In this document: positions 27,882-36,439 of the stretch, in pieces
Numbering within the stretch: the stretch's first letter is position 1
Layout of the letters: each line of letters starts with the position of its first letter
From: Hyphomicrobiales bacterium
GTDB lineage: Bacteria > Pseudomonadota > Alphaproteobacteria > Rhizobiales > Rhizobiaceae
DNA length: 64,000 nucleotides
NCBI GenBank assembly: GCA_900472175.1
Contig: UCHD01000025.1
Span: 1-64,000, forward strand
Direction of reading: 5' to 3'
Program-made: the position numbers and the translations under genes
Notes under the pieces: model-generated
What the model was told of the DNA's origin: nothing
The model's input: only the letters and a program-made list of their open reading frames with translations
Databases searched by the model: none

Positions 27882-28649
27882 ATGAAACGAAGCAATACCC
27901 CGAAAGCTCCGTTAAAATGGGACGCCAACGACAACGACGGCTGGCCGCTTTATGCCGGCGTCAAGCAGATGATCCTTGACCGCATCCAGAGCGGCGAATG
28001 GCCACCAAAACACCGGGTGCCATCGGAGAACGAACTGGTTGCGGAACTCGGCGTCAGCAAGATGACGGCCAACCGGGCCTTGAGGGAACTGGCGAGCGAG
28101 GGCGAGCTCGTGCGCATCCAGGGGGTCGGCTCTTTCGTTGCCGAGCGTAAAGGCTACTCCGAACTGTTCGAAGTCCGCAATATCGCCGAGGAGATCGACG
28201 AGAGAGGCCATACGCATCAGGCATCCGTGGTGGTTTTAGCGCAGGAAACTGCCGCGCCGGATGTTGCCGATGCCCTCGGGCTACCGATCGGCGCACCGGT
28301 GTTTCATTCACTGATCGTCCACAGCGAAAACGGCGTTCCGGTCCAGATCGAAGACCGCTTCGTCAACCCCGAAGCGGCGCCAGGCTACCTGGAACAGGAC
28401 TTTACGGCGCAAACGCCGAATGCCTATTTGACAGCAGAAGCCCCCTTGAGCGGGTCCGAACATATTGTCGAAGCCACCATGCCACAACCATGGGAATGCA
28501 AGCTGCTGGTCATCCTGCGCACCGAACCCTGCCTGCTGATTCGCCGCCGCACATGGTCATCGAAGCGGGCCGTGTCCTTTGCACGGCTAGTTTATCCCGG
28601 CAACCGGTATCGTCTGGAATCACGCAACGGAAAGATGAGCGACGAGTAG
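27882..28649 (+). CDS. HutC-like GntR-family repressor of the adjacent operon
   Basis: A 255-residue GntR protein of the HutC subfamily. The winged helix lies at about residues 25-90 (VKQMILDRIQSGEWPPKHRVP, VSKMTANRALRELASEGELVR) and a UTRA domain at about 100-248, ending VSFARLVYPGNRYRLES. It is a paralogue of the hutC product at 11906-12676. It probably represses the divergent transporter-lyase-oxidase-ureohydrolase operon through the palindrome at 27796-27809; the inducer is presumably a pathway intermediate. Confidence 0.88.
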   Translation: MKRSNTPKAPLKWDANDNDGWPLYAGVKQMILDRIQSGEWPPKHRVPSENELVAELGVSKMTANRALRELASEGELVRIQGVGSFVAERKGYSELFEVRNIAEEIDERGHTHQASVVVLAQETAAPDVADALGLPIGAPVFHSLIVHSENGVPVQIEDRFVNPEAAPGYLEQDFTAQTPNAYLTAEAPLSGSEHIVEATMPQPWECKLLVILRTEPCLLIRRRTWSSKRAVSFARLVYPGNRYRLESRNGKMSDE

Positions 28650-28666
28650 CTGAATCAGCCAAACGC

Positions 28667-28685
28667 TCCCTATGTTGTATAGGGA
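28667..28685. repeat. Inverted repeat between convergent GntR and TetR genes
   Basis: Seven-base arms, TCCCTAT and ATAGGGA, around a 5-base loop, in the 55-base spacer between two convergent stops. It could form a weak terminator hairpin; there is no strong T-run on either side. Confidence 0.35.
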
Positions 28686-28704
28686 ACCTGGGCGACCGAT
28701 TGAG

Positions 28705-29304
28705 TCAACCTTGCGCGACGACGGTTTCGGGCCAGAACTGAAGCGCCATATCGATGACGCGGTAAAGTGCAGAGCGATCCGCACCGGATGCGGCCTGAAT
28801 GGCGGTTCCCTGCGAGATGGTCATGATATAGCGGGCCAGATCATAAGGTTCATGCCCAGCAGGCAAATCCCCTTCGCTCGCCGCGCGCTCGAACCGCCGG
28901 CCCAGATCCCGCTCGCCACGCTGGCGATTTTCGATCAGGCATTTCTGAATTTCGGCAGCCGCCTCACTGCAGGCAAGCGCGCCATTGATGCCAAGACACC
29001 CGCTTGGACCGGTTTCCGCGGTCTGGGAATCGGCAAAGCCCCTCAGGATCTTCTCGGCCACATCGCGCGCCTTCGGTTCCTTCAGCGCCTCATGGAAGAA
29101 GTTCATCTTGGTGCGCTCGTAGCGCTCCAGAGCCTTGAGGAAGAGGCCTTCCTTGTTGCCGAAAACGCCATAGAGGCTCGGCTTGGTAATGCCCATCCCT
29201 TCCGTCAGATCCGTCAGAGACGTGCCTTCGTAGCCCTTTCGCCAGAACAACTCCATCGCCGTTTCCAGGGCATCATCGACATCGAACTCTCTTGGCCGTC
29301 CCAT
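28705..29304 (-). CDS. TetR-family repressor of the adjacent RND efflux operon
   Basis: A 199-residue TetR/AcrR protein. The DNA-binding domain is at about residues 8-55 (ALETAMELFWRKGYEGTSL, GITKPSLYGVFGNKEGLF), followed by a variable helical ligand domain with GCLGINGAL near 103. It is divergent from an efflux pump operon and the spacer carries two matching palindromes at 29329-29344 and 29383-29398. The natural reading is a local repressor relieved by a pump substrate. Confidence 0.88.
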   Translation of the reverse strand: MGRPREFDVDDALETAMELFWRKGYEGTSLTDLTEGMGITKPSLYGVFGNKEGLFLKALERYERTKMNFFHEALKEPKARDVAEKILRGFADSQTAETGPSGCLGINGALACSEAAAEIQKCLIENRQRGERDLGRRFERAASEGDLPAGHEPYDLARYIMTISQGTAIQAASGADRSALYRVIDMALQFWPETVVAQG

Positions 29305-29328
29305 GGGGTGGGCCCTCCCGAATTTTTT

Positions 29329-29344
29329 TATACCGATCGGTATA
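29329..29344. promoter_or_regulatory. TetR operator 1
   Basis: A perfect 16-base palindrome, TATACCGATCGGTATA, 25 bases upstream of the tetR start. It shares the core ATACCG-NN-CGGTAT with the second site, and the centres are 54 bases apart, about five helical turns. A TTGACA hexamer at 29353-29358 lies between them and is a candidate -35 for the pump operon. Confidence 0.7.
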
Positions 29345-29382
29345 CAATTCGATTGACATCGATCGGCTTCAGAACTTATTTC

Positions 29383-29398
29383 TATACCGAACGGTATT
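29383..29398. promoter_or_regulatory. TetR operator 2
   Basis: TATACCGAACGGTATT, a near-perfect palindrome with the same ATACCG-NN-CGGTAT core as site 1. Lying downstream of the candidate -35, it would block polymerase at or near the pump promoter's start site. Confidence 0.7.
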
Positions 29399-29490
29399 GA
29401 ACGTCAATGCAACCCTCGCCCAAATCCTCCGCCTCCCACGAAGGACAAAAGGCAGCCCTCCTCCGAGGGCAGAAATTCAGGATAACCGCC

Positions 29491-30711
29491 ATGTCATTCG
29501 GAACTTTCAGAGCCAAGCTTCTTACCACTGGCCTCGTCCTCGCGGTCGCGACCATTGCGCCGACTGTCTATTTCGATCTCCTGGGCAGCCCCGCCGGCAG
29601 CGGCAATGCGGCCGATGCCTCCACGGCAGCACCCGTCGCCATCCCCGTCTCCGTCGCGGTGGTCGAAGCAAAGTCCGTGACCCAATGGAGCGAATTCTCT
29701 GGCCGCCTCGAAGCGGTCGATCATGTCGAACTGCGCTCCCGCGTCGCTGGCGCCATCCAGTCGGTCCACTTCCAGGAAGGCGCGATCGTTGAGAAGGGTG
29801 ACCTGCTCGTCACCATCGACCCCGCTCCCTACCAGGCCGAAGTCGCCCGTGCGCAAGCAAGCGTGACGGCTGCCGAAGCGCGGGCTTCGCTTGCCCGCAT
29901 CGAATTGAAGCGCGGCAATCAATTGCTGGCGTCCAATGCCGTGTCGCAGAGCGAAGTCGATCAGCGTCAGAACGGCTTGGCCAGTGCCGAGGCCGATGTC
30001 GGCGCGGCCCGCGCGGTTCTCGAATCCGCAGCTCTCAATCTTGGCTATACCGAAATCCGCGCGCCGATCACCGGCCGGGTTGGCAAGATCGAGATCACCG
30101 CCGGCAACCTGATTGCCGCCGGTCCCTCTTCGCCGATTCTCACCCGGCTGGTCTCGCTGAGCCCGATTTACGCCAGCTTCGAAGCCGACGAGCGGATCGT
30201 CTCCAGTATTCTCGCCGAACTGCCGGAAGGCGTTAACGCCCGCAATTTCATCGACCGCGTGCCGGTCCGCATGGATGTTGCCGGATCGTCAGACGTCAGC
30301 GGCAAGCTGCAACTCGTCGATAACAGCGTCAATCCCGATAGCGGCACGATCCGCGTCCGCGCCGTGTTCGACAACGCCAATGGCGCCTTGATGCCGGGGC
30401 AGTTTGCCCGGCTCAGCATGGGTCAGGCAAAGTCCGAAGATGCAGTGCTGATCCATGAACGGGCCATCGGCACCGACCAGAACAAGAAATACGTCATGGT
30501 CGTCAAGCCGGACAACACCACGGAATACCGCGAGATCACGGTCGGCATGAAGTCCGATGGCCTGCGGGTGGTCACGGCCGGGTTGAAAGCTGAGGAGCGC
30601 ATCGTCGTCAATGGCCTGCAACGCATCCGTCCCGGCGCGCTCGTGGCACCGGAAATGGTCTCCATGAATCCGGCTGTCGATCCCCAGCAGCAAGCCTCGA
30701 TAACCAATTAA
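29491..30711 (+). CDS. RND efflux periplasmic adaptor (membrane fusion protein)
   Basis: A 406-residue HlyD/AcrA-family adaptor. It has an N-terminal hydrophobic anchor (LLTTGLVLAVATIAPTVYF) and a first barrel strand with SEFSGRLEAVDHVELRSRVAGA, followed by a lipoyl half (FQEGAIVEKGDLLVTIDP), a helical hairpin and the second lipoyl half, YTEIRAPITGRVGKIEIT. I prefer the ATG at 29491 to the longer frame from 29407, since the added 28 residues are not family-like and 29407 has no ribosome site. It links the pump at 30751-33978 to an outer-membrane channel encoded elsewhere. It resembles BepF/MexE. Confidence 0.9.
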   Translation: MSFGTFRAKLLTTGLVLAVATIAPTVYFDLLGSPAGSGNAADASTAAPVAIPVSVAVVEAKSVTQWSEFSGRLEAVDHVELRSRVAGAIQSVHFQEGAIVEKGDLLVTIDPAPYQAEVARAQASVTAAEARASLARIELKRGNQLLASNAVSQSEVDQRQNGLASAEADVGAARAVLESAALNLGYTEIRAPITGRVGKIEITAGNLIAAGPSSPILTRLVSLSPIYASFEADERIVSSILAELPEGVNARNFIDRVPVRMDVAGSSDVSGKLQLVDNSVNPDSGTIRVRAVFDNANGALMPGQFARLSMGQAKSEDAVLIHERAIGTDQNKKYVMVVKPDNTTEYREITVGMKSDGLRVVTAGLKAEERIVVNGLQRIRPGALVAPEMVSMNPAVDPQQQASITN

Positions 30712-30750
30712 GCCTTTCTCCGGCATTTTAGCACAAGGGCGGATTTCGCC

Positions 30751-33700
30751 ATGAATATCTCCAGGTTCTTTATCGATCGCCCGGTCTTCGCGGGCGTTCT
30801 GTCCTTCATCATCTTTCTGGGCGGCCTGATCGCAATGACGATCCTGCCGATCTCGGAATATCCCGATGTCGTGCCGCCGCAGATCGTCGTTCGCGCCAAC
30901 TACCCGGGCGCAAACCCGAAAGTCATCGCCGAGACCGTGGCGACTCCACTGGAGGAATCGATCAATGGCGTCGAGGACATGCTCTATATGAGCAGCCAGG
31001 CGACCACTGACGGCTTGATGACACTGACCGTCACCTTCAAGCTCGGCACCGACCCGGACCAGGCGCAACAGCTTGTTCAGAACCGCGTCGGCCAAGCCGA
31101 GCCACGCCTGCCGGAAGAGGTGCGCCGCCTCGGCATCACCACCATCAAAAGCTCCCCGGACCTGATGATGGTGGTGCACCTGACTTCCCCTGAAGGCCGC
31201 TACGACATGACCTATCTGCGCAACTATGCGCTGATCAACGTCAAGGACAGGCTGGCCCGTATCGACGGTGTCGGCCAGGTCCAGCTGTTCGGCTCCGGCG
31301 ACTATTCGATGCGCATCTGGCTCGACCCGCAAAAGATGGCCCAGCTCGGCCTGTCCGCCTCGGATATTGTCAATGAAATCCGCGCTCAGAACGTCCAGGC
31401 TGCTGCCGGTGTCATTGGTTCATCGCCAAACGCGCAGGGCGTCGACCTGCAATTGTCGGTGAACGCGCAGGGACGCCTGCAAAGCGAGGAAGAGTTCGGC
31501 GAGATCATCATTAAGACGAGCCCCACCGGCGCAATCACCCGCCTGCGCGACGTCTCGCGCATCGAGCTTGGCTCGGCCGAATATTCGCTGCGCTCGCTGC
31601 TCAACAACAAGCAGGCCGTTGCCATCCCCGTCTTCCAGGCTCCCGGTTCGAACGCGATCGAGATCGCCGACCAGGTCCGCACCACCATGGAAGAAATCAA
31701 GGCGTCGATGCCGCAGGATGTCGATTACGAGATCGTCTATGACACGACCCAGTTCGTCCGTGCCTCGATCGAGGCTGTTATCCACACCCTGCTTGAAGCC
31801 ATCGCGCTGGTCGTCATCGTCGTCATCATCTTCCTGCAGACGTGGCGCGCCTCGATCATTCCGTTGATTGCCGTTCCCGTGTCGATCATCGGCACCTTCG
31901 CCGTCATGCAGATGCTCGGCTTCTCGATCAATGCGCTCAGTCTCTTTGGCCTCGTTCTGGCCATCGGTATCGTCGTCGATGACGCGATCGTCGTCGTCGA
32001 AAACGTCGAACGTAACATCGAGGACGGGCTTTCACCGCGCGAAGCGACCTACAAGGCAATGACCGAAGTCTCTGGCCCGATCATCGCGATTGCGCTGGTG
32101 CTGGTCGCCGTCTTCGTGCCGCTCGCGTTCATCTCCGGCCTGACCGGCCAGTTCTACAAGCAGTTCGCCCTGACGATCGCCATTTCGACCGTCATCTCGG
32201 CCTTCAATTCGCTGACGCTGTCCCCGGCGCTTGCTGCCCTGCTTCTGCGTGGCCATGATGCGCCGAAGGACCGGTTGACCCGGGTGATGGACTTCCTGTT
32301 TGGCTGGTTCTTCCGCGGGTTCAACGCCGTGTTTTCGCGCGGCTCGCGGGCCTATAGCTCCGGCGTCCGGGGCGTGATTTCGCGCAAGACGCTGATGATG
32401 GGCGTCTATCTGCTGCTCGTCGGCGCAACCGTGTTCTTCTTCAAGGCGGTCCCGCCCGGCTTCGTACCGCCGCAGGACAAGCAGTATCTGGTCGGCTTCA
32501 CCCAGCTGCCGGACGGTGCTTCGCTCGACCGCACGGAAGAAGTCATCCGCCGCATCAGCGACATCTCCTTGAAGGTTCCCGGCGTCGAAAGCGCCATCGC
32601 CTTCCCAGGCCTATCGATCAACGGCTTCACCAACTCCTCCAATGCCGGCATCGTCTTCCTGTCGCTGAAACCTTTCGAGGAACGCACCACGCCTGACCTG
32701 TCTGCCGGTGCGATTGCCGGGCGGTTGAACCAGGAACTCAGCGTTATCCAGGAATCCTTCAGCGCCATTTTCCCACCGCCGCCTGTCCAGGGTCTCGGTG
32801 CCATCGGTGGCTTCAAGCTGCAGCTGGAAGACAAGGCGGGGCTTGGCTACGAAGCGCTCGACGCAGCCGTTAAGGGTTTCATGGCCAAGGCCTACGTAAC
32901 GCCTGAACTGGTCGGCATGTTCTCCAGCTATCAGGTCAACGTTCCGCAGCTCTATGCCGACGTCGATCGGGCAAAGGCCCGCCAGCTGAATGTTCCGCTG
33001 ACGGAGATCTTCAACACCCTGCAGATCTATCTCGGCTCGGTCTATGTCAACGACTTCAACAAGTTCGGACGAACCTATTCCGTGCGTGTGCAGGCCGACG
33101 CAAACTACCGCGCTCAGGCGGAAGACATCGGCAAGCTGGAAGTCCGCTCCAACTCAGGCGAAATGATCCCGTTGTCGGCCGTGCTCAACGTCACTTCGAG
33201 TGCCGGTCCGGAACGCGCCATGCGCTATAACGGCTTCCTTTCGGCCGATATCAACGGCAATACGGCACCCGGCTATTCATCCGGCCAGGCCCGCGCCGCC
33301 GTCGAGCGCATTGCGGCGGAAACGCTGCCTGCAGGCGTGACCTTCGAATGGACGGAACTGACCTATCAGGAGATTATTGCCGGCAACACCGGTATCCTGA
33401 TCTTCCCGCTGTCAATCCTGCTGGTCTTCCTGGTGCTGGCGGCCCAGTACGAAAGCCTGACGTTGCCGCTGTCGATCATCATGATCATCCCAATGGCGCT
33501 TCTGGCCGCACTGGGCGGAGTCTGGCTGACAGCAGGTGACAACAATGTCTTCACCCAGATCGGTCTGATCGTTCTGGTGGGGCTATCGGCGAAGAACGCT
33601 ATCCTGATCGTCGAATTTGCGCGAGAGCTTGAATTCGAGGGGGCGACGCCGTTCGACGCCGTCATCAAGGCCAGCCGCCTGCGTCTGCGCCCGATCCTCA

Positions 33701-33978
33701 TGACCTCGATGGCCTTCATCATGGGTGTCGTGCCGCTTGTCATGTCCACCGGCGCCGGTGCTGAAATGCGCCACGCCATGGGTGTCGCGGTATTCTCCGG
33801 CATGATCGGCGTGACGCTGTTCGGTCTGTTCCTGACGCCAGTGTTCTACACACTGGTGCGTGCGATGACCGGAAACCGGCCATTGAAGAAGAGCGGACAT
33901 ACCGTCCCTCACGAAACGGCCTCGGTAACGCAACTGCATACCCAGCCGCTCCTGCCCGGGCTTGAAGCCGCCGAATAG
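30751..33978 (+). CDS. RND multidrug efflux transporter (BepG/MexF-like)
   Basis: A 1075-residue hydrophobe/amphiphile efflux-1 transporter. It starts NISRFFIDRPVFAGVLSFII, as the family does, and has the transmembrane proton-relay segment GIVVDDAIVVVENVERN near residue 405 and the second-half helices GLSAKNAILIVEFARELE near 950. Two large periplasmic loops make up about half the protein. It is a proton-driven exporter of drugs or amphiphilic compounds, 39 bases after its adaptor gene. No outer-membrane factor gene is present, so it presumably uses a shared TolC-like channel. A strong terminator follows. Confidence 0.93.
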   Translation: MNISRFFIDRPVFAGVLSFIIFLGGLIAMTILPISEYPDVVPPQIVVRANYPGANPKVIAETVATPLEESINGVEDMLYMSSQATTDGLMTLTVTFKLGTDPDQAQQLVQNRVGQAEPRLPEEVRRLGITTIKSSPDLMMVVHLTSPEGRYDMTYLRNYALINVKDRLARIDGVGQVQLFGSGDYSMRIWLDPQKMAQLGLSASDIVNEIRAQNVQAAAGVIGSSPNAQGVDLQLSVNAQGRLQSEEEFGEIIIKTSPTGAITRLRDVSRIELGSAEYSLRSLLNNKQAVAIPVFQAPGSNAIEIADQVRTTMEEIKASMPQDVDYEIVYDTTQFVRASIEAVIHTLLEAIALVVIVVIIFLQTWRASIIPLIAVPVSIIGTFAVMQMLGFSINALSLFGLVLAIGIVVDDAIVVVENVERNIEDGLSPREATYKAMTEVSGPIIAIALVLVAVFVPLAFISGLTGQFYKQFALTIAISTVISAFNSLTLSPALAALLLRGHDAPKDRLTRVMDFLFGWFFRGFNAVFSRGSRAYSSGVRGVISRKTLMMGVYLLLVGATVFFFKAVPPGFVPPQDKQYLVGFTQLPDGASLDRTEEVIRRISDISLKVPGVESAIAFPGLSINGFTNSSNAGIVFLSLKPFEERTTPDLSAGAIAGRLNQELSVIQESFSAIFPPPPVQGLGAIGGFKLQLEDKAGLGYEALDAAVKGFMAKAYVTPELVGMFSSYQVNVPQLYADVDRAKARQLNVPLTEIFNTLQIYLGSVYVNDFNKFGRTYSVRVQADANYRAQAEDIGKLEVRSNSGEMIPLSAVLNVTSSAGPERAMRYNGFLSADINGNTAPGYSSGQARAAVERIAAETLPAGVTFEWTELTYQEIIAGNTGILIFPLSILLVFLVLAAQYESLTLPLSIIMIIPMALLAALGGVWLTAGDNNVFTQIGLIVLVGLSAKNAILIVEFARELEFEGATPFDAVIKASRLRLRPILMTSMAFIMGVVPLVMSTGAGAEMRHAMGVAVFSGMIGVTLFGLFLTPVFYTLVRAMTGNRPLKKSGHTVPHETASVTQLHTQPLLPGLEAAE

Positions 33979-33997
33979 GCGGTCGGGCAATTCAAAA

Positions 33998-34028
33998 AAA
34001 ACGGCGCCGCAACCAGCGGCGCCGTTTT
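33998..34028. terminator. Strong bidirectional intrinsic terminator
   Basis: A perfect 13-base stem (AAAACGGCGCCGC at 33998-34010 with its complement at 34016-34028) around a 5-base AACCA loop. An A-run at 33994-34001 on one side and a T-run on the other give a U-tract in both directions. It separates the convergent efflux and chemoreceptor genes. Confidence 0.9.
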
Positions 34029-34050
34029 CGTATCAACCGGGATTGGTGGT

Positions 34051-35838
34051 TTAAAACTCTTCCCAGTTCTCCTGCGCAGGCGCTGCACTGCCGGAAAAGG
34101 TGCGGATCACCTGCCCAGCCAGCTTGCGCGCCGGCGACGCGGCCGGCCGGGAATGATGCCCGGCATCCACCGCCCGGGGTGCACTCGCCCGTTGCCCGAC
34201 CCGGAACTGACCGAGCAACGAGAACAATGCTTCCGCCTCACGGGCCAGACTGTGGCTGGCCGCGGTCGACTGCTCGACCATCGCCGCGTTCTGTTGCGTA
34301 CCCTGATCCATGGCGTTGACCGCGTGGTTGATCTCCTTCAGGCCCGTTGCCTGTTCCCGTGCGCCTTCAACGATGGCGACGACGTTGGTGTTGATCTCCT
34401 GAACCTGCTTGACGATTTCTTCCAGCGCCTTGCCGGTTTCGCCGACCAGCGAAACACCGCTTTTCACCTGTTCGCCCGACGTGTTGATCAGCGCCTTGAT
34501 TTCCTTGGCCGCCTTGGCAGAGCGTTGCGCCAGTTCGCGCACCTCCTGGGCGACGACCGCAAACCCCTTGCCAGCATCGCCAGCACGCGCAGCCTCCACG
34601 CCGGCATTCAAGGCCAGCAAGTTGGTCTGGAAGGCGATATCGTCGATGACGCCAATGATGTTGGAGATTTCGCGCGACGAGTTCTCGATCTCCCCCATCG
34701 CCGTGATCGCGTTGCGAACCACAGCACCGGATCGCTCTGCATTCGTGCGAGTCGCTGCAACGAGATTGCCGGCCTCTTCCGCCCTGCGGCTTGAATCCGC
34801 GACGGTCGTGGTGATCTGCTCAAGCGCAGCCGCCGTTTCCTCGACAGAAGCCGCCTGCTGCTCCGTCCGCTTCGACAGGTCGTCGGCTGCGGACCGGATT
34901 TCTGTCGAGCCGGCGGCAATGGCCTCCGCATTCGAACCGACCGATTGCATCGCCGAGCAAAGCTTGCCAACGGCATCGTTGAAATCGTGACGCACCTTTT
35001 CCATCGTCGGAACGAAAGGGGTGTCGAGTTTTTGTGTCAGGTCGCCATCCGCCAGGTTTTTCAGAGCCTTAGCCAGCATCCCGACTGCGCCCATGCGCTC
35101 GGTCACATCTGTCGCAAGCTTCACGACCTTGTAGACCTTACCCTTGTCATCAGCGATCGGGTTATAGGCTGCCTGGATCCAGATTTCCTTGCCGCCTTTG
35201 CCGAAACGGAGGAATTCATTGGCGGTAAATTCGCCGCGGCCGAGCCGCTCCCAGAACTGCCGGTACTCCTCCGTCTGCACATAGGCAGGATCGCAGAACA
35301 TCCGATGATGCCGGCCTTGAATTTCCTGCAGTTGATATCCCAGCGCACCGCAGAAGTTTTCATTGGCAGTGATGATTTCGCCGGTCGGGGTAAACTCGAT
35401 CACCGCCTGCGAGCGGGAAACGGCATTCAGCTTGCTGGAATCCTCCATGGCTTTCTGCCGGACGACGGTGATATCGGTTGCGAACTTCACCACCTTGTAA
35501 GGCTTGCCGCCACGGGAAACCGGGTTGTACGAGGCCTCGATCCAGATCTCCCGGCCGCTTTTGGTGATACGCTTATATTGCTGCCGGTCGAACTCGCCGC
35601 GGCCGAGCCGCGCCCAGAATTCGCGATACTCCAAACTGTTTGCTTCCGCTGGATCAACGAAAATCCGGTGGTGTTTGCCTTTGATTTCCGCCAGTTCATA
35701 GCCCAGCGCCGCGCAGAAATTCGGGTTCGCGCTGAGAATGTTGCCGCTGAGATCGAATTCGATAACCGCCTGTGACTTGTGCATCGCAGCCAGAACAGCT
35801 GCGGCGTCGCCACCAAAACGTGGGAAAAGCCTACTCAT
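34051..35838 (-). CDS. Soluble double-PAS methyl-accepting chemotaxis protein
   Basis: A 595-residue chemoreceptor without membrane segments. Two PAS domains repeat the pattern SQAVIEF, FCGALGY and GRGEF at about residues 20-125 and 140-245, each with a PAC-like tail ([20 protein letters not shown]). A HAMP-like linker precedes the signalling domain, whose hairpin tip reads [21 protein letters not shown]. The C-terminus is ENWEEF, matching the pentapeptide tether for CheR/CheB. The ATG at 35838 has an AAGGAGG ribosome site, so I reject the longer frame from 35931. The PAS pair suggests sensing of redox or an intracellular ligand. Confidence 0.9.
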   Translation of the reverse strand: MSRLFPRFGGDAAAVLAAMHKSQAVIEFDLSGNILSANPNFCAALGYELAEIKGKHHRIFVDPAEANSLEYREFWARLGRGEFDRQQYKRITKSGREIWIEASYNPVSRGGKPYKVVKFATDITVVRQKAMEDSSKLNAVSRSQAVIEFTPTGEIITANENFCGALGYQLQEIQGRHHRMFCDPAYVQTEEYRQFWERLGRGEFTANEFLRFGKGGKEIWIQAAYNPIADDKGKVYKVVKLATDVTERMGAVGMLAKALKNLADGDLTQKLDTPFVPTMEKVRHDFNDAVGKLCSAMQSVGSNAEAIAAGSTEIRSAADDLSKRTEQQAASVEETAAALEQITTTVADSSRRAEEAGNLVAATRTNAERSGAVVRNAITAMGEIENSSREISNIIGVIDDIAFQTNLLALNAGVEAARAGDAGKGFAVVAQEVRELAQRSAKAAKEIKALINTSGEQVKSGVSLVGETGKALEEIVKQVQEINTNVVAIVEGAREQATGLKEINHAVNAMDQGTQQNAAMVEQSTAASHSLAREAEALFSLLGQFRVGQRASAPRAVDAGHHSRPAASPARKLAGQVIRTFSGSAAPAQENWEEF

Positions 35839-36065
35839 ACAACGCCTCCTTCGGCATCTGATCATTTTCCATGCGCCACTTGGGCGCAACAATAGGTGCA
35901 CGCGCTGGCCGGTCCGGGCCGCGAGTGTCAATGATTTTCAAATCTCTTATGGCCATTGAGTCTGGCTCAGGCGATCGCCGGACATCCAAAGGACGCCGGC
36001 GAACCGGTCAGGCTTCTTGGAAAAAGGTCATGCCGGTCTTCCCGGCTTGTGCATCAGCGTCATGC

Positions 36066-36085
36066 TCGAATATTCGAATATTCGA
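36066..36085. repeat. Tandem TTCGAATA palindrome
   Basis: A perfect 20-base palindrome made of overlapping ATTCGAAT units, TCGAATATTCGAATATTCGA, continuing to TTCGAAT at 36087. It lies in AT-rich non-coding DNA about 230 bases upstream of the chemoreceptor start. It could be a repressor operator or a fold-back element; nothing nearby identifies the binding protein. Confidence 0.45.
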
Positions 36086-36401
36086 ATGCACAACACAACT
36101 ATTGGTATAATAGTTAAAAGAATGATTAATAAACCGGGCAATTTTTAAGCACCTGACGTACTCGATACCGCCAGTGCTGGAGACTGAACCTCCTACCCAA
36201 TGAAAATCCAACACTATGTTATATAACAATATTATTCGAAAGTTTGACTGCTCAAATCCGCCGCTTGTTGCAATCCCCGGGGCGTAATTAGGCGGAACGA
36301 AAATGCGGCGCAACACCCCCCAAATACACAACCTATAATTGATTTTGTGACTTCGCCATTTCTTTCACACCCGACCACATTCGTTTTTGCAATCGTGAGG
36401 T

Positions 36402-36432
36402 AGGAGCGCGTGCAGACACCGCCCGCGCTCCT
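36402..36432 (-). terminator. Hairpin downstream of the GH20 gene
   Basis: Nine-base arms, AGGAGCGCG at 36402-36410 and its complement at 36424-36432, with a 13-base loop, beginning eight bases past the GH20 stop. No strong U-tract follows in the minus direction, so termination by this stem alone is uncertain. Confidence 0.45.
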
Positions 36433-36439
36433 GTCTGGA

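Larger units (their letters stand above)
35839..36439. other. AT-rich intergenic region, no credible gene
   Basis: About 600 bases between the chemoreceptor start and the GH20 stop. The left end should hold the chemoreceptor promoter. The middle is clearly poorer in GC than its surroundings and contains the palindrome at 36066-36085. A 107-codon minus frame (36008-36331) has unconvincing composition and no ribosome site. A small RNA or a remnant of acquired DNA is possible; I cannot support either. Confidence 0.5.

Noticed and set aside
36008-36331. 107-codon open frame on minus in the AT-rich spacer
   Set aside because: No ribosome site, odd composition and it runs through a perfect palindrome.
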